Of a DNA stretch of 64,000 bases, positions 18,402-29,600 are shown piece after piece. The notes beneath the pieces are model-generated. The model did not search any database. It was not told where the DNA came from and saw only the letters and a program-made list of their open reading frames with translations. The position numbers and the translations under genes were made by a program. Source of the stretch: Brevibacillus panacihumi W25 (GTDB lineage Bacteria > Bacillota > Bacilli > Brevibacillales > Brevibacillaceae); contig NZ_KI629786.1 of assembly GCF_000503775.1 (NCBI RefSeq), forward strand, positions 541,501 to 605,500. The letters run 5' to 3'. Every line of letters starts with the position of its first letter. The first letter of the stretch is position 1.

Positions 18402-18582
18402 TGCGAACCAGAGGTGCGAATGTATAGCGTACATGATTTCGCTGGGACATTCGCACCTGGAAAACGCGCTTAATTGTTCTCTTTTTTATAGTTTTTTACA
18501 TATATATCCAAATTTTGTCTGATTTAAGTGCGCTTTGATTACAAATATGGAACTTTAGGTGTGTTTTGTTTAAAAAATCGCT
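18402..18582 (+). promoter_or_regulatory. CRISPR leader
   Basis: This 181-base segment between cas2 and the first repeat contains a perfect 11-base inverted repeat, GGTGCGAATGT (18413-18423) and ACATTCGCACC (18447-18457), then T-rich sequence (18480-18580) that should hold the pre-crRNA promoter. I could not fix a convincing -35/-10 pair. Its position beside the perfect repeats and opposite the degenerate end marks it as the leader. Confidence 0.8.
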
Positions 18583-21500
18583 GTCGCATCCTACGCGGAT
18601 GCGTGGATTGAAATCTGGTCAGATCCTTGCTCCCGGTTGGAGCCATGAGTCGCATCCTACGCGGATGCGTGGATTGAAATACCAAAAACATACAGCAACG
18701 TTGCAAGTAGCAAGTCGCATCCTACGCGGATGCGTGGATTGAAATATGCGTTCCGAATCTGATTTGACTAGCTCCAATAGGTCGCATCCTACGCGGATGC
18801 GTGGATTGAAATTCTGTTAGCACTGGGGTGTACCTCTCAGCCAGAGTCGCATCCTACGCGGATGCGTGGATTGAAATCGTTTGACCGATTGGGCATGGAC
18901 TTCCGCATTTACGTCGCATCCTACGCGGATGCGTGGATTGAAATATCAACGATGATTTGAGTATCTTGACCCGTGTGCGTCGCATCCTACGCGGATGCGT
19001 GGATTGAAATCTGGGCCTTCCACGGGTGGAACGATACCATCCAGTCGCATCCTACGCGGATGCGTGGATTGAAATAGAAATTCTGAGCCACGATCCAGAC
19101 GCCATCGACGTCGCATCCTACGCGGATGCGTGGATTGAAATCTCTTTGGAAATGCCATGGAACACGGGAGCATACGTCGCATCCTACGCGGATGCGTGGA
19201 TTGAAATGATTAACTACAGCACTAGCTTTAATATCCCCGGCGTCGCATCCTACGCGGATGCGTGGATTGAAATCAGCGGAAGACATTGAATTCCAACTTG
19301 AATTTGATGTCGCATCCTACGCGGATGCGTGGATTGAAATTGCCCTTGAAAGTTTCGGATGTGCGTGGAAAATGTCGCATCCTACGCGGATGCGTGGATT
19401 GAAATGGTTTAGGGAAAAAGAGATCAAAACTGGGAAAGTCGCATCCTACGCGGATGCGTGGATTGAAATCAATCTTCCGGGCCTCGTCGAACGTGTCCGC
19501 GGTCGCATCCTACGCGGATGCGTGGATTGAAATCGCCAGTGGTACGGACATTGCGACCGAGAAAGCGAGTCGCATCCTACGCGGATGCGTGGATTGAAAT
19601 CGTACAATTTCCGTGCAGGCGACGATCTGGCCGCGTCGCATCCTACGCGGATGCGTGGATTGAAATAACAGCATGAGTTTCGGACGTTTGACGGCAGCGT
19701 CGCATCCTACGCGGATGCGTGGATTGAAATATCATCCTCCTCGTTTTGTATGGGCGCAGTTTCGTCGCATCCTACGCGGATGCGTGGATTGAAATATTCG
19801 GCGGCCACCTCCGCCATCACCGCGTCCACGTCGCATCCTACGCGGATGCGTGGATTGAAATGGATACTCGTACAAAGCACTTTCAGCTAGTGATAGTCGC
19901 ATCCTACGCGGATGCGTGGATTGAAATTCAAAAGAGTAAACATCGACAGCGTGCTGTTTGCGTCGCATCCTACGCGGATGCGTGGATTGAAATTTCATCA
20001 TCCCCAGGGGTGATGATCTCCGTTAATGTCGCATCCTACGCGGATGCGTGGATTGAAATCGAAACGTCTGCGGAGACGGAAAATACCGAAACAGTCGCAT
20101 CCTACGCGGATGCGTGGATTGAAATAATAACGGAGCCGAGCGCATGCAGCTTCCGGTCAAGTCGCATCCTACGCGGATGCGTGGATTGAAATATCATGAA
20201 CAAGCTTTATTTCTTGTCCACAGTGGTCGCATCCTACGCGGATGCGTGGATTGAAATTGTGATCAGTTTTGCAATGTATGCGTCTTGGTCCGTCGCATCC
20301 TACGCGGATGCGTGGATTGAAATTCCAGAAACAAATGTTTTTACATCGAATTTCTCGGGTCGCATCCTACGCGGATGCGTGGATTGAAATGTGAAATATT
20401 ACCTGCTCATTACGAGGTTGAATAGTCGCATCCTACGCGGATGCGTGGATTGAAATATCGCAAAGGTAGCAGGAAACTAAGGAGAGGTATGTCGCATCCT
20501 ACGCGGATGCGTGGATTGAAATATATCCGTATCCAGGAACTACAAAAGGAAATTCAAGTCGCATCCTACGCGGATGCGTGGATTGAAATGGATATTTACG
20601 TTATCGGTGGGGTCTATGACACGAGTCGCATCCTACGCGGATGCGTGGATTGAAATATCTCGTATCGATTGGAAAGTTCAGCGCCTTAGGTCGCATCCTA
20701 CGCGGATGCGTGGATTGAAATTCGTACCCAGACCCGAACGCGCCGGAGGAACCGCGTCGCATCCTACGCGGATGCGTGGATTGAAATTCCGAGCCTGAGC
20801 CGGAACCTACCGAACCACCTGCGTCGCATCCTACGCGGATGCGTGGATTGAAATGCCATGAACATCCCTCCCTGCTAAATAATCCACGTCGCATCCTACG
20901 CGGATGCGTGGATTGAAATACGCTAGGATACTCGCGCGTCGGACGGTACTCACGTCGCATCCTACGCGGATGCGTGGATTGAAATCGTATCGATTCCGCG
21001 CCGCAGCGTTCCCTTGTCCAGTCGCATCCTACGCGGATGCGTGGATTGAAATAATTGTTCCCCTGTTTTCTTCGGCCTTTTTGGCTGTCGCATCCTACGC
21101 GGATGCGTGGATTGAAATCGGCTCTACTGAGCCGGACTCTGGTTTGGGTCTGGTCGCATCCTACGCGGATGCGTGGATTGAAATGTATTGGATACCTTTT
21201 GTATCGAAAACACGCAATTGTCGCATCCTACGCGGATGCGTGGATTGAAATCTGACTCAAGAAATGACTGAATGGTGCAAAGACTGTCGCATCCTACGCG
21301 GATGCGTGGATTGAAATCTGCGGAGTTTTCGAAGCCTTCGCGATCCCGAGCAAGTCGCATCCTACGCGGATGCGTGGATTGAAATCGCATGCATACCGTT
21401 TTGCATAACGCACGATCCCGTCGCATCCTACGCGGATGCGTGGATTGAAATACGAGAAGAACTGGCTGAATACCTCATCAATATGGTCGCATCCTACGCG

Positions 21501-23564
21501 GATGCGTGGATTGAAATGCGTAGATGTGCGCGTCGCCTAACGTGTGGATGAGTCGCATCCTACGCGGATGCGTGGATTGAAATAAAGGACTGTACACGCA
21601 GCGCGAAAGATGGTTTGAAGTCGCATCCTACGCGGATGCGTGGATTGAAATCTGCTCGACGACTTGGAGTCCGGGGAGAATACGAAGTCGCATCCTACGC
21701 GGATGCGTGGATTGAAATAACCAGATAGTCAACTTGGACACTGGTGTCATTGTCGCATCCTACGCGGATGCGTGGATTGAAATTGCCGGTATTGACCTGA
21801 TTATTAATGACTCGCCTGTCGCATCCTACGCGGATGCGTGGATTGAAATGATACGGGTGAGGTTGGCGGAATGATTGACGGGGTCGCATCCTACGCGGAT
21901 GCGTGGATTGAAATTCTGGAGATGGGTGCAGACAGTCTTTTGAATCGAGTCGCATCCTACGCGGATGCGTGGATTGAAATGAAACTTTAGAACAAGCCGA
22001 AGGTCACTTCGAGGTCGCATCCTACGCGGATGCGTGGATTGAAATAAAGTCGGAAGGTGCCTACTTGCTAGGAGATTAAGTCGCATCCTACGCGGATGCG
22101 TGGATTGAAATGTCTCCCACATCGTCAACGATACGAGGGTCGCCGGTCGCATCCTACGCGGATGCGTGGATTGAAATAGTTTGAGTACAACATCTATTTC
22201 AAATTTGATCGTCGCATCCTACGCGGATGCGTGGATTGAAATAGACTTGAAGCTTGAAGTCATCGAAAATACAAAGTCGCATCCTACGCGGATGCGTGGA
22301 TTGAAATGCCATCGTCTGGATCATCGTGTCTGCCCAGTTGAGTCGCATCCTACGCGGATGCGTGGATTGAAATGCTAATTGTCATGACAATTTGATGAGT
22401 GACCGAGTCGCATCCTACGCGGATGCGTGGATTGAAATATTTCTTTGGCAGTTTCGGTGTCCGCGATGAAGTCGTCGCATCCTACGCGGATGCGTGGATT
22501 GAAATCCTCAACGGTTACGCGGAGAGCGTCAGATTCTTCAGGTCGCATCCTACGCGGATGCGTGGATTGAAATAGAAAACGCGACAAAGCCACAACTTTC
22601 CCACCTAGTCGCATCCTACGCGGATGCGTGGATTGAAATAAAGTCGTACTCAACCGTCCGCCCTCGATCAACGTCGCATCCTACGCGGATGCGTGGATTG
22701 AAATTTAGAAACCGTCGTTGACGATCCATCTTTGAAATGTCGCATCCTACGCGGATGCGTGGATTGAAATGCCTTAAATGTTGCTGGTCACGCAAGCCAA
22801 GCGGGAGTCGCATCCTACGCGGATGCGTGGATTGAAATGCCCGTCAACTTCCACCCGCATGCCTCGTTTGAGTCGCATCCTACGCGGATGCGTGGATTGA
22901 AATATCTACGACCTGGGCAAAGCAGTATCCGAGCAGACCGTCGCATCCTACGCGGATGCGTGGATTGAAATCCCCCGGAAGGTGACATTGAGCGGCTGAG
23001 TAAGTAGTCGCATCCTACGCGGATGCGTGGATTGAAATTTCCGACTTACGTGGTCTTGGCACTTATACCCTCGTCGCATCCTACGCGGATGCGTGGATTG
23101 AAATATCGCGATCCGCTCCCTTAGTGATTTCTTATCTTGTCGCATCCTACGCGGATGCGTGGATTGAAATATCAGCAGCTCGTTTCAATGGTTCAGGATC
23201 AATCGTCGCATCCTACGCGGATGCGTGGATTGAAATATCCAGAAGGTGTTGCTATGGAAGAGTGGGAAAGTCGCATCCTACGCGGATGCGTGGATTGAAA
23301 TGCAAAGTTTTGGACATATACGAAGGTGAATACATGTCGCATCCTACGCGGATGCGTGGATTGAAATCTGTATCTCGTCAAAAACAACCGTTTTAAAGAA
23401 TGTCGCATCCTACGCGGATGCGTGGATTGAAATCTTATTATATGGCCTTGGGAGCAGCCATCCTCGCGTCGCATCCTACGCGGATGCGTGGATTGAAATC
23501 ATATGGTGTAGATGCTTTCCACTTCGGATCTAGTCGCATCCTACGCGGGTGCATGGATTTAAAT
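18583..23564 (+). CRISPR. type I-C CRISPR array, 76 repeats / 75 spacers
   Basis: I count 76 repeats of 32 bases, starting at 18583 and ending with a copy at 23533-23564. The repeat starts GTCGCATCC, forms a seven-pair stem CGCATCC/GGATGCG around TACGC, and ends in the 11-base handle TGGATTGAAAT. Spacers are 32-36 bases, mean 34. By eye all copies are identical except the last, which has three substitutions in its 3' half, as expected at the leader-distal end. Transcription should run on the plus strand from the leader. No duplicate spacer was noticed, but I could not compare all pairs. The length and uniformity suggest an active array. Confidence 0.98.
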
Positions 23565-23715
23565 TATATTACCGTGAAAGCTGAATAGACATGCGGGACG
23601 TCGCGTTCTACGTCGAGGTAAATGCCGGCACGAACGGGAAGGGTCCTGGGACGTCGTTCAGTAGCAGGATCAAAGACAAAACGTTTTTCCCCGATTCTGA
23701 ACCCGTTCCTACACG

Positions 23716-23742
23716 AAAAGGGTGAGGCTATATGCCCCACCC
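23716..23742 (-). terminator. terminator of the kinase pseudogene transcript
   Basis: On the minus strand GGGTGGGGC pairs with GCCTCACCC around ATATA with one mismatch, followed by TTTTC. It lies 9 bases beyond the stop of the minus-strand sensor kinase and insulates it from the CRISPR array. Confidence 0.65.
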
Positions 23743-23750
23743 CCAATTCC

Positions 23751-26700
23751 TTACAGATCCGGTATTACAAACGACACGGTTGTCCCTTCATTCGGTTTGC
23801 TGCGAATAGACAGCCCTTGCCCGTACATTTGCGTCAACCTTCGATTTGTGTTGGAAAGACCGATTCCGCCCTTTTTATCCCAGGGTGGGCTCAACAATTG
23901 CAGAACCTTCTCTTGTTCCATCCCTTTGCCATCATCGATGACTTCCACAAGAGTGGAGCAATCCTGTCGGACGATGCGGATATGAACCGTGCCGCCTCTC
24001 GATTGCTTGAGGAGACCGTGTCGGACTGCATTTTCCACCAGTGGTTGGATTGTCAGCGGGGGGAGCAGCAAGTCGATGTCAGAATCAATCTCCCATACGA
24101 CAGACAATCGATCCTCAAACCGTTCTTTTTCCACATACAGATAGGTTTCGATCAGTTCCAGTTCATGGGATAGCTCTACCAGTTCCTTTGTATTCAGAAA
24201 ATCAAAGCTGATCCGCAAATAGGAAGCAAGCGCATCGCCCAGCTCACGCATTTTTTTCGTATCGATATCGCTTAATGCCAGTATGGAATTCAGCGTGTTG
24301 AAAAGAAAATGAGGATGAATTTGAGCCTGCAAATAAGCAGCTTCCATCCGTAAGCGTTCAGTTATGGATTGCTTCAGCGTGATTAATGCTCGTATGCGGT
24401 ACTTGAGCTCCAAAGCATCTACAGGCTTGGTGACATAGTCGTTGGCACCCGACAAGAAACCCGTATAGATATCAGCAGGCTGACTGCGGGCAGTCAACAG
24501 CAGTATGGGAAGCTCCGACAAGGAGTAATGCTCCCTTATCTTTTGCGTCAATTCGTATCCGGACATCTGCGGCATCATGACATCCGCAATCAATAAATCC
24601 CATTGCTGTGTCGGGAGCAGCTCCAATGCCTCTTGAGCAGATTGGGCGATTGTAACGCTATACGGCTCGGTAGAGAGGATTCCAACCAGCACATTCAGGT
24701 TGACGGGGGCGTCGTCGACAGCTAGGATCGATACCTTTTCGCCGTTGAGAGGATGCGGATCGGGTTCTGCGGATGGCACAAAGCCATACGGGTTGTCCGA
24801 GAAAATCAATCCAGCTTCCGCTTCATCCGTCTTTTGGCCGTGATGCAGCGAATGCTGCGGCAAGCTCGAAATCGCCGAGCTGGCTAACGGCAGATCGAAA
24901 CGGAACACGGAGCCTTTCCCTGGTTCCGATTGGACCGTCAATGCACCGCCATGCAATTCGACCAACTGCTTGCATATGTTCAACCCCAGCCCAATTCCTC
25001 TGCCATCGCTGATCCCGTAAGAGCCTTGCTCATAAGGCAGAAACGCTCGCTCCTGCGTTTGCTCATCCATGCCTACGCCGGTGTCGGAAACATGGATGAC
25101 AGCGCGTCCTTCCCGTATCTCGGCAAAGACAAGGATCGTTCCTTTTTTCGTATATTTGAGGGCGTTATGCAGCAGATTGTACAGAATCTGTACGAGCCTT
25201 TCTCATCGGCCATCACAGGAGGCATCGTCTCGGCAATATCCATCCTCATCTGGACCGGCTTTCCTTCGGTCATAAAGCGAAGCATGCCGATTACGCCCGG
25301 TACGATCGATTGAATCTGCAGGGGCTGCTTCTCCAGCACGATTCGCTGTTCCTGGAGCCTTGCCACATCGAGCAGATCGCCAAGCATATGAGACATGCGG
25401 CGGCTGATCGTGATTAGCAGCTCCATATCCTTGACGCTTCGCTCACTCATCGTTTCTTTTTCTTTGGTTACGACACTCTCCGCGATGTTCATGATGCCAT
25501 GGAGTGGTGTTCGCAGTTCATGCGAGGTATTGGCGAGAAATTGGTCTTTCAGCTTGTCAGCTTTCTTTAACTGCTCATTCAACTTGGCATTTTCCTTTGC
25601 ATTGCGGAAGAACTTTTTGAACCAGTATGCAGAAAACCCGACAATGGAAGCCATAATATCCAGCGGGTAATAGACGAATATCATCTCTTGATACGAATTC
25701 CATAAGCTCCAGAAAAGGCTGGATAAAATACTCGCCGCGGATAAAAGCAAGAAGACGACGTCGTGATCCGCATGCTTTTTGAAGATCATTGATCCAATGA
25801 CGTAGAGAAACCAGGCAAAGGATATGAAGCAGAAAAAGCCAAAGATTCCAAACGCGACGGTCGCATGTACCGGTTGAGTGGTTGCAACCAATAAAAAAAC
25901 GGAGTAAACAAAAAGAGCCACCGTGTAGATCCGCATCCATTTGTTCCAGGCTGGAGCCGATGAGAACCTCCTGAACAGAAGCAGAATCAGAAAGATCTGC
26001 CACAGGACGGAAAGCAGCCTGATCTTCAGCGCCCATGCATAATTGATCGGCAGCCATAGCAGAAGCAGGTAGTCATGGTGGGTTACAATATACACTCCAG
26101 CCAACAGCGTCAACAGGCTGACGATGAACAAAGCCCGTTCGCGAGGGCTAAAGAGGTACAGGATCAAAGCATACTAACCATGAAGCAGCAGCACCATAAA
26201 CGTAACGAGTTGGAATCCGATGGAATACCAGCGAACGTAGTCAATGGCCGCCTGGGAGCCAAAGCGAATGGAGTCCAGAATACCGCCGTTGTAGGGGTCT
26301 TCAAAGTTCGCGACTCGGATAAGCAATTCAATTTCTTTTGTGCCCTCCACAGAGTAAGTAGCCGTGTAAGAGACATACTTTGGCGTATACGCATTCGCGT
26401 TTTCGGCGGGGGTTCCCATATTGCTCTCGGCGATCCCGTTTATTTCCACCCTGGATGAGGCTTGTATTCCTTTGAACCAGAATCCGGCAGGCTCCTCCAG
26501 AGGGTCTACAAGAATGCGCAGCCGATAGGTGCCGTACCCCAATGAGGAACCCGCCTCCTTCGAAAGTGCCTCGCTCCAGTCCCCCGGAACTTGAACCGTG
26601 CGAACATCGTTAGCTTCCAATGGCACATCCTGTTGGGAGATGAGCTTTCCAGGATAAAACTGCCATTCGCCATCCAAAGGGACAGTCGAGGTTCGATCCA

Positions 26701-26878
26701 TTTTCCAGCCGCGCAGATCAAGAACGCCATTGACCGCAGGGGTAAATGCAGCCGAAGAAAAATTCTCGGCCCAGACCCATCGCAAGCCAAGGAGGAGACC
26801 GAAAAAAAGCAGGATAATAATGATGTGTTTGAGTGTGGTCAACTGTTTGCTTCTCATATAGAGTGATTTCAACATCAT
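23751..26878 (-). pseudogene. hybrid sensor histidine kinase, broken by an amber codon and a frameshift
   Basis: Read through, this would be a kinase of about 1040 residues. In order it has an N-terminal membrane anchor, an extracellular jelly-roll sensor, a 7TM (7TMR-DISM-type) region, HisKA (FLANTSHELRTPLHGIM), an HATPase domain, a receiver (VDDAPVNL, DVMMPQMSGYE, KP), and a C-terminal LytS-like kinase module (AQIHPHFLFNTLNSI, VIDDGKGM). Two lesions interrupt it. An in-frame TAG at 26174-26176 follows LLLHG, and the same frame continues into ALILYLFSPRER. A one-base loss near 25199-25201 in an A run shifts the frame inside the HATPase domain, where RLVQILYNLLHNALKY reads on in the other frame. 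It lies 35 bases after the LytR gene and may once have been co-transcribed with it. Sequencing error could explain the frameshift. Confidence 0.85.
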
Positions 26879-26913
26879 TAGACAGTAACCTCTATATTCT
26901 TTTCCATTGGAAA

Positions 26914-27654
26914 TTATAAGTTCATCATACTGCGGAATGCTTTCATCTTCCCTCTACTTACCGGAATTTCTGTCTGCTTGCCATCGTTCATCTTGATTAG
27001 ATACGTATTATGGAACCAAGGAATCATTTCTTTTATCTGTTTTAAATTGATTACATAGTTTCGATGACAGCGAAAAAACGAGCCCGTTTTATTCAAAATA
27101 GCTTCCAATTCATGGAGGGAAAGATCGCATTTTTCGATCGTATCATGAGTGGCAATATATAATTCTCTTTCCTTTACAAATGCAAAGAAAATTTGGCTTA
27201 CCTGGATCGGTATAATCTTGTTGTCTTTTCGGACGCATACATATTCCTCCAAAGCGGGAGGAGGTTGGTGATCAGTGGCTTTCTTTTTTGTTTGAAGAGA
27301 CTTCACTTTCTTGATTGCCTCGTCCAGTTTGGATTCAAGAATCGGTTTGGTCAGGTAAAAGACAGCAGGGGTATGAAAGGCTTCCAATGCATGTTCATGA
27401 AAAGCAGTTGAAAAAATGATCAGAGGCGGATGGGACAGCTGATTCAACTTTTTCGCAAACTCCAGACCATTCATTCCAGGCATTTGAATATCTAAAAAAA
27501 GCAAGTCAGGCTCTAGCTCGATAATCTGGGGAAGAGCCTCAACGGGATTGTAGTGGATCGAAACAACCTGGATATCGATATATTTTTTTAACATGTATTC
27601 CAATTCTGAACATATCGCTGGTTCATCATCGATAATCATGGTTTTCAAGAACAA
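26914..27654 (-). CDS. LytR/AlgR-type response regulator (REC-LytTR)
   Basis: DNA-binding response regulator of a two-component system. 246 residues: an N-terminal receiver (IIDDEPAI acid pocket, phospho-acceptor D in LLFLDIQMPGMNG, conserved lysine in LTKPI) and a C-terminal LytTR domain (residues about 140-245; FFRCHRNYVINLKQI and the basic end PVSRGKMKAFRSM). The start is uncertain: TTG at 27654 follows AAAGGATG, with a further TTG at 27648 and an ATG at 27639 in frame. It lies 16 bases after the LytS-like kinase gene, so the two form an operon. The target is probably the divergent symporter gene, but no clear LytTR repeat was found. Confidence 0.9.
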   Translation of the reverse strand: MFLKTMIIDDEPAICSELEYMLKKYIDIQVVSIHYNPVEALPQIIELEPDLLFLDIQMPGMNGLEFAKKLNQLSHPPLIIFSTAFHEHALEAFHTPAVFYLTKPILESKLDEAIKKVKSLQTKKKATDHQPPPALEEYVCVRKDNKIIPIQVSQIFFAFVKERELYIATHDTIEKCDLSLHELEAILNKTGSFFRCHRNYVINLKQIKEMIPWFHNTYLIKMNDGKQTEIPVSRGKMKAFRSMMNL

Positions 27655-27670
27655 GTGGGTTCACATCCTT

Positions 27671-29341
27671 TCAGGGTCCGTGGAGGGGGGCTTCGAATGT
27701 CACGAGGGTTCCCTTGCCTGACTTGCTTTCCAGATGAAGCCCATACTCATTCCCATACACGGATTGCAGTCTCTGATGTACATTCGAAAGTCCGATTCCT
27801 TGAGATTGGCGATTCAGGACTTCAGCCAAACGCTCCTCGGACATGCCAATTCCATTGTCTTCAATGCTGATTTTCACGTTATGGCTGGAACGCGCCACTC
27901 GGATCGTCAGCAAGCAGTCACTGATTTTGGGGGATAGCCCGTGATGAATGGCGTTTTCAATAATCGGCTGTAAAGTCAGGATAGGCAATTTCACATGCAG
28001 CAAAGATTCATCAATCTCCATCAGAACGGTCAATCTGTTTGCGAATCTGACCTTCTCGATTTCCAAATAAGATTTGATGCCGTCCAGTTCTTCCTGCAGG
28101 CTGTGAAAATTCCCCTTGTTCCTCAGGTTTCGCCTGAAGATGTCGCTTAAGTTGCCAAGCAAGCTCCTGGCTTGTTCGGGGTCGGTTCGGCAATAGGACA
28201 TAATGGTACTCAATGTGTTGAAAAGAAAATGCGGGTTAATTTGTGCTTGCAAGGCATTTAATTCTGCCTGTTGCCTCATTTTCGTATGATGCTCGATTTC
28301 TGCAAGCTCGATTTGAACCGAAAGCAGATTGGCCAAGCCGTCTGCCAATTTGAGATGAGTCTGGGACATTCTGAAGGACGAGCTTCGATAATAAAACTGC
28401 AAGCTTCCGATGATTTTATTTCGATGATACAAGGGCGCCCCGATCACTGACTGAAACGGAAGATTTCGAGGAAATACAAGCTCCTTGTCTTGGTAAATCA
28501 CATTTTGCTGCTGAAAAACGGCTTTCGCAACTTGTGCAGCAAGCGCTTCTCCTTGAAAAGGCTGTTCCCATTCTATTCCTTTCACGCATAGCAATTTCTC
28601 GCAATTCGTAATGGCAACGGCATCTACCGAGGTGATCTCACAAATGATATCAGCCGTTTTCTCAGCCGAGTCTTTATTTAAGCCTGTCCGAAGGTGAGGC
28701 AGCGTACGACTGGCGATGGTAAGGGCGAGATTTGCGACAAGAGCGCCGGATTGGTCTTGCATCATTTTGAGATTCTGAAAAATAAGAGTGAAAATCGACA
28801 GCCCCAAAATGGTAATGATGGTCGTCGGTATGGCTATTTGCAATTCCAGTTCAAGGGCAGCTTCAAAAGGTTTGGCTACGAGAAATACCATGATCTTTTG
28901 GATTAATTCGGCTGTAATGCCCAAGAGAAGGATGTATTTCCATTTCATTTTTGAAAGATCATGCTTGGTCCCGACGATCCCGCCTAATAAACCGACCAAT
29001 ACGGTAGATGCTGCACATGCGAAAGCGGTGAAGCCGCCGATCTGATAGCGATGAATTCCTCCGATGATCCCGGCAAGCGTTCCAACCACCGGGCCCCCGA
29101 TCAGCCCGCCGACAAGAGACCCGACAATCCGTGTATTGGCGATTGCATCATTGATCCGAATGCCGTTTTCTGTACCGATGACCGACATGAAACCGAAAAG
29201 GGTCGAGAGAATCATGATGCGTTTCCAATTGTTTTTTCCATAAATGATGTTGCGAAAATAATTCAATTGCCCGATCAGCAGGGAAATCATGGCGATAACC
29301 GATATATTTCCGAAAAGTTGTACTAACATGTTGAAATTCAT
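27671..29341 (-). CDS. LytS-type sensor histidine kinase
   Basis: Membrane sensor kinase that would phosphorylate the adjacent LytR-type regulator. 556 residues: a 5TMR-LYT sensor with about five to six transmembrane segments (residues 1-195, with glycine-rich GGLIGGPVVGTLAGIIGG), a GAF domain (about 215-350), the His_kinase core with QAQINPHFLFNTLS (phospho-acceptor H), and an HATPase domain (ENAIHHGL, EDNGIGMSE). RBS AGGAGG lies five bases before the ATG. Known LytS/YpdA-like sensors respond to pyruvate or membrane potential; which one applies here is not shown by the sequence. Divergent from the transporter at 29601. Confidence 0.92.
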   Translation of the reverse strand: MNFNMLVQLFGNISVIAMISLLIGQLNYFRNIIYGKNNWKRIMILSTLFGFMSVIGTENGIRINDAIANTRIVGSLVGGLIGGPVVGTLAGIIGGIHRYQIGGFTAFACAASTVLVGLLGGIVGTKHDLSKMKWKYILLLGITAELIQKIMVFLVAKPFEAALELELQIAIPTTIITILGLSIFTLIFQNLKMMQDQSGALVANLALTIASRTLPHLRTGLNKDSAEKTADIICEITSVDAVAITNCEKLLCVKGIEWEQPFQGEALAAQVAKAVFQQQNVIYQDKELVFPRNLPFQSVIGAPLYHRNKIIGSLQFYYRSSSFRMSQTHLKLADGLANLLSVQIELAEIEHHTKMRQQAELNALQAQINPHFLFNTLSTIMSYCRTDPEQARSLLGNLSDIFRRNLRNKGNFHSLQEELDGIKSYLEIEKVRFANRLTVLMEIDESLLHVKLPILTLQPIIENAIHHGLSPKISDCLLTIRVARSSHNVKISIEDNGIGMSEERLAEVLNRQSQGIGLSNVHQRLQSVYGNEYGLHLESKSGKGTLVTFEAPLHGP

Positions 29342-29600
29342 GGCATCCTCCTAACAGTAAGGGTAATCCCTGAGAACGAATAAATCAATGCAACTCAAAT
29401 TCCAATACAGGCATTTCGGTTGCTGTTTTTGAACACTCAGCAGGAAGTAATAGATGCGTATCCGCACACCTCGTAAAATCAAAAGCATTGATAAAGCGAT
29501 CTTGTGACGGGATGAAATGAAATCCCTTACAAAGTTTTGGACAAGCTTCTGAAGGAACGAATGATCGACCTTCTACAGGAATTCAAAAGGAGGATGAACT

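Noticed and set aside
18946-23588. Many ORFs inside the array with repeated VASYADAWIEI, FNPRIRVGCD or FQSTHPRRMR strings
   Set aside because: They are translations of the CRISPR repeat in different frames, not proteins.
23564-23746. A 60-codon minus-strand frame between array and kinase
   Set aside because: It needs a TTG start, lacks a ribosome site and overlaps the kinase terminator.
29342-29600. LytTR binding repeats between lytS and the symporter gene
   Set aside because: No pair of direct repeats with the right sequence and spacing could be seen.
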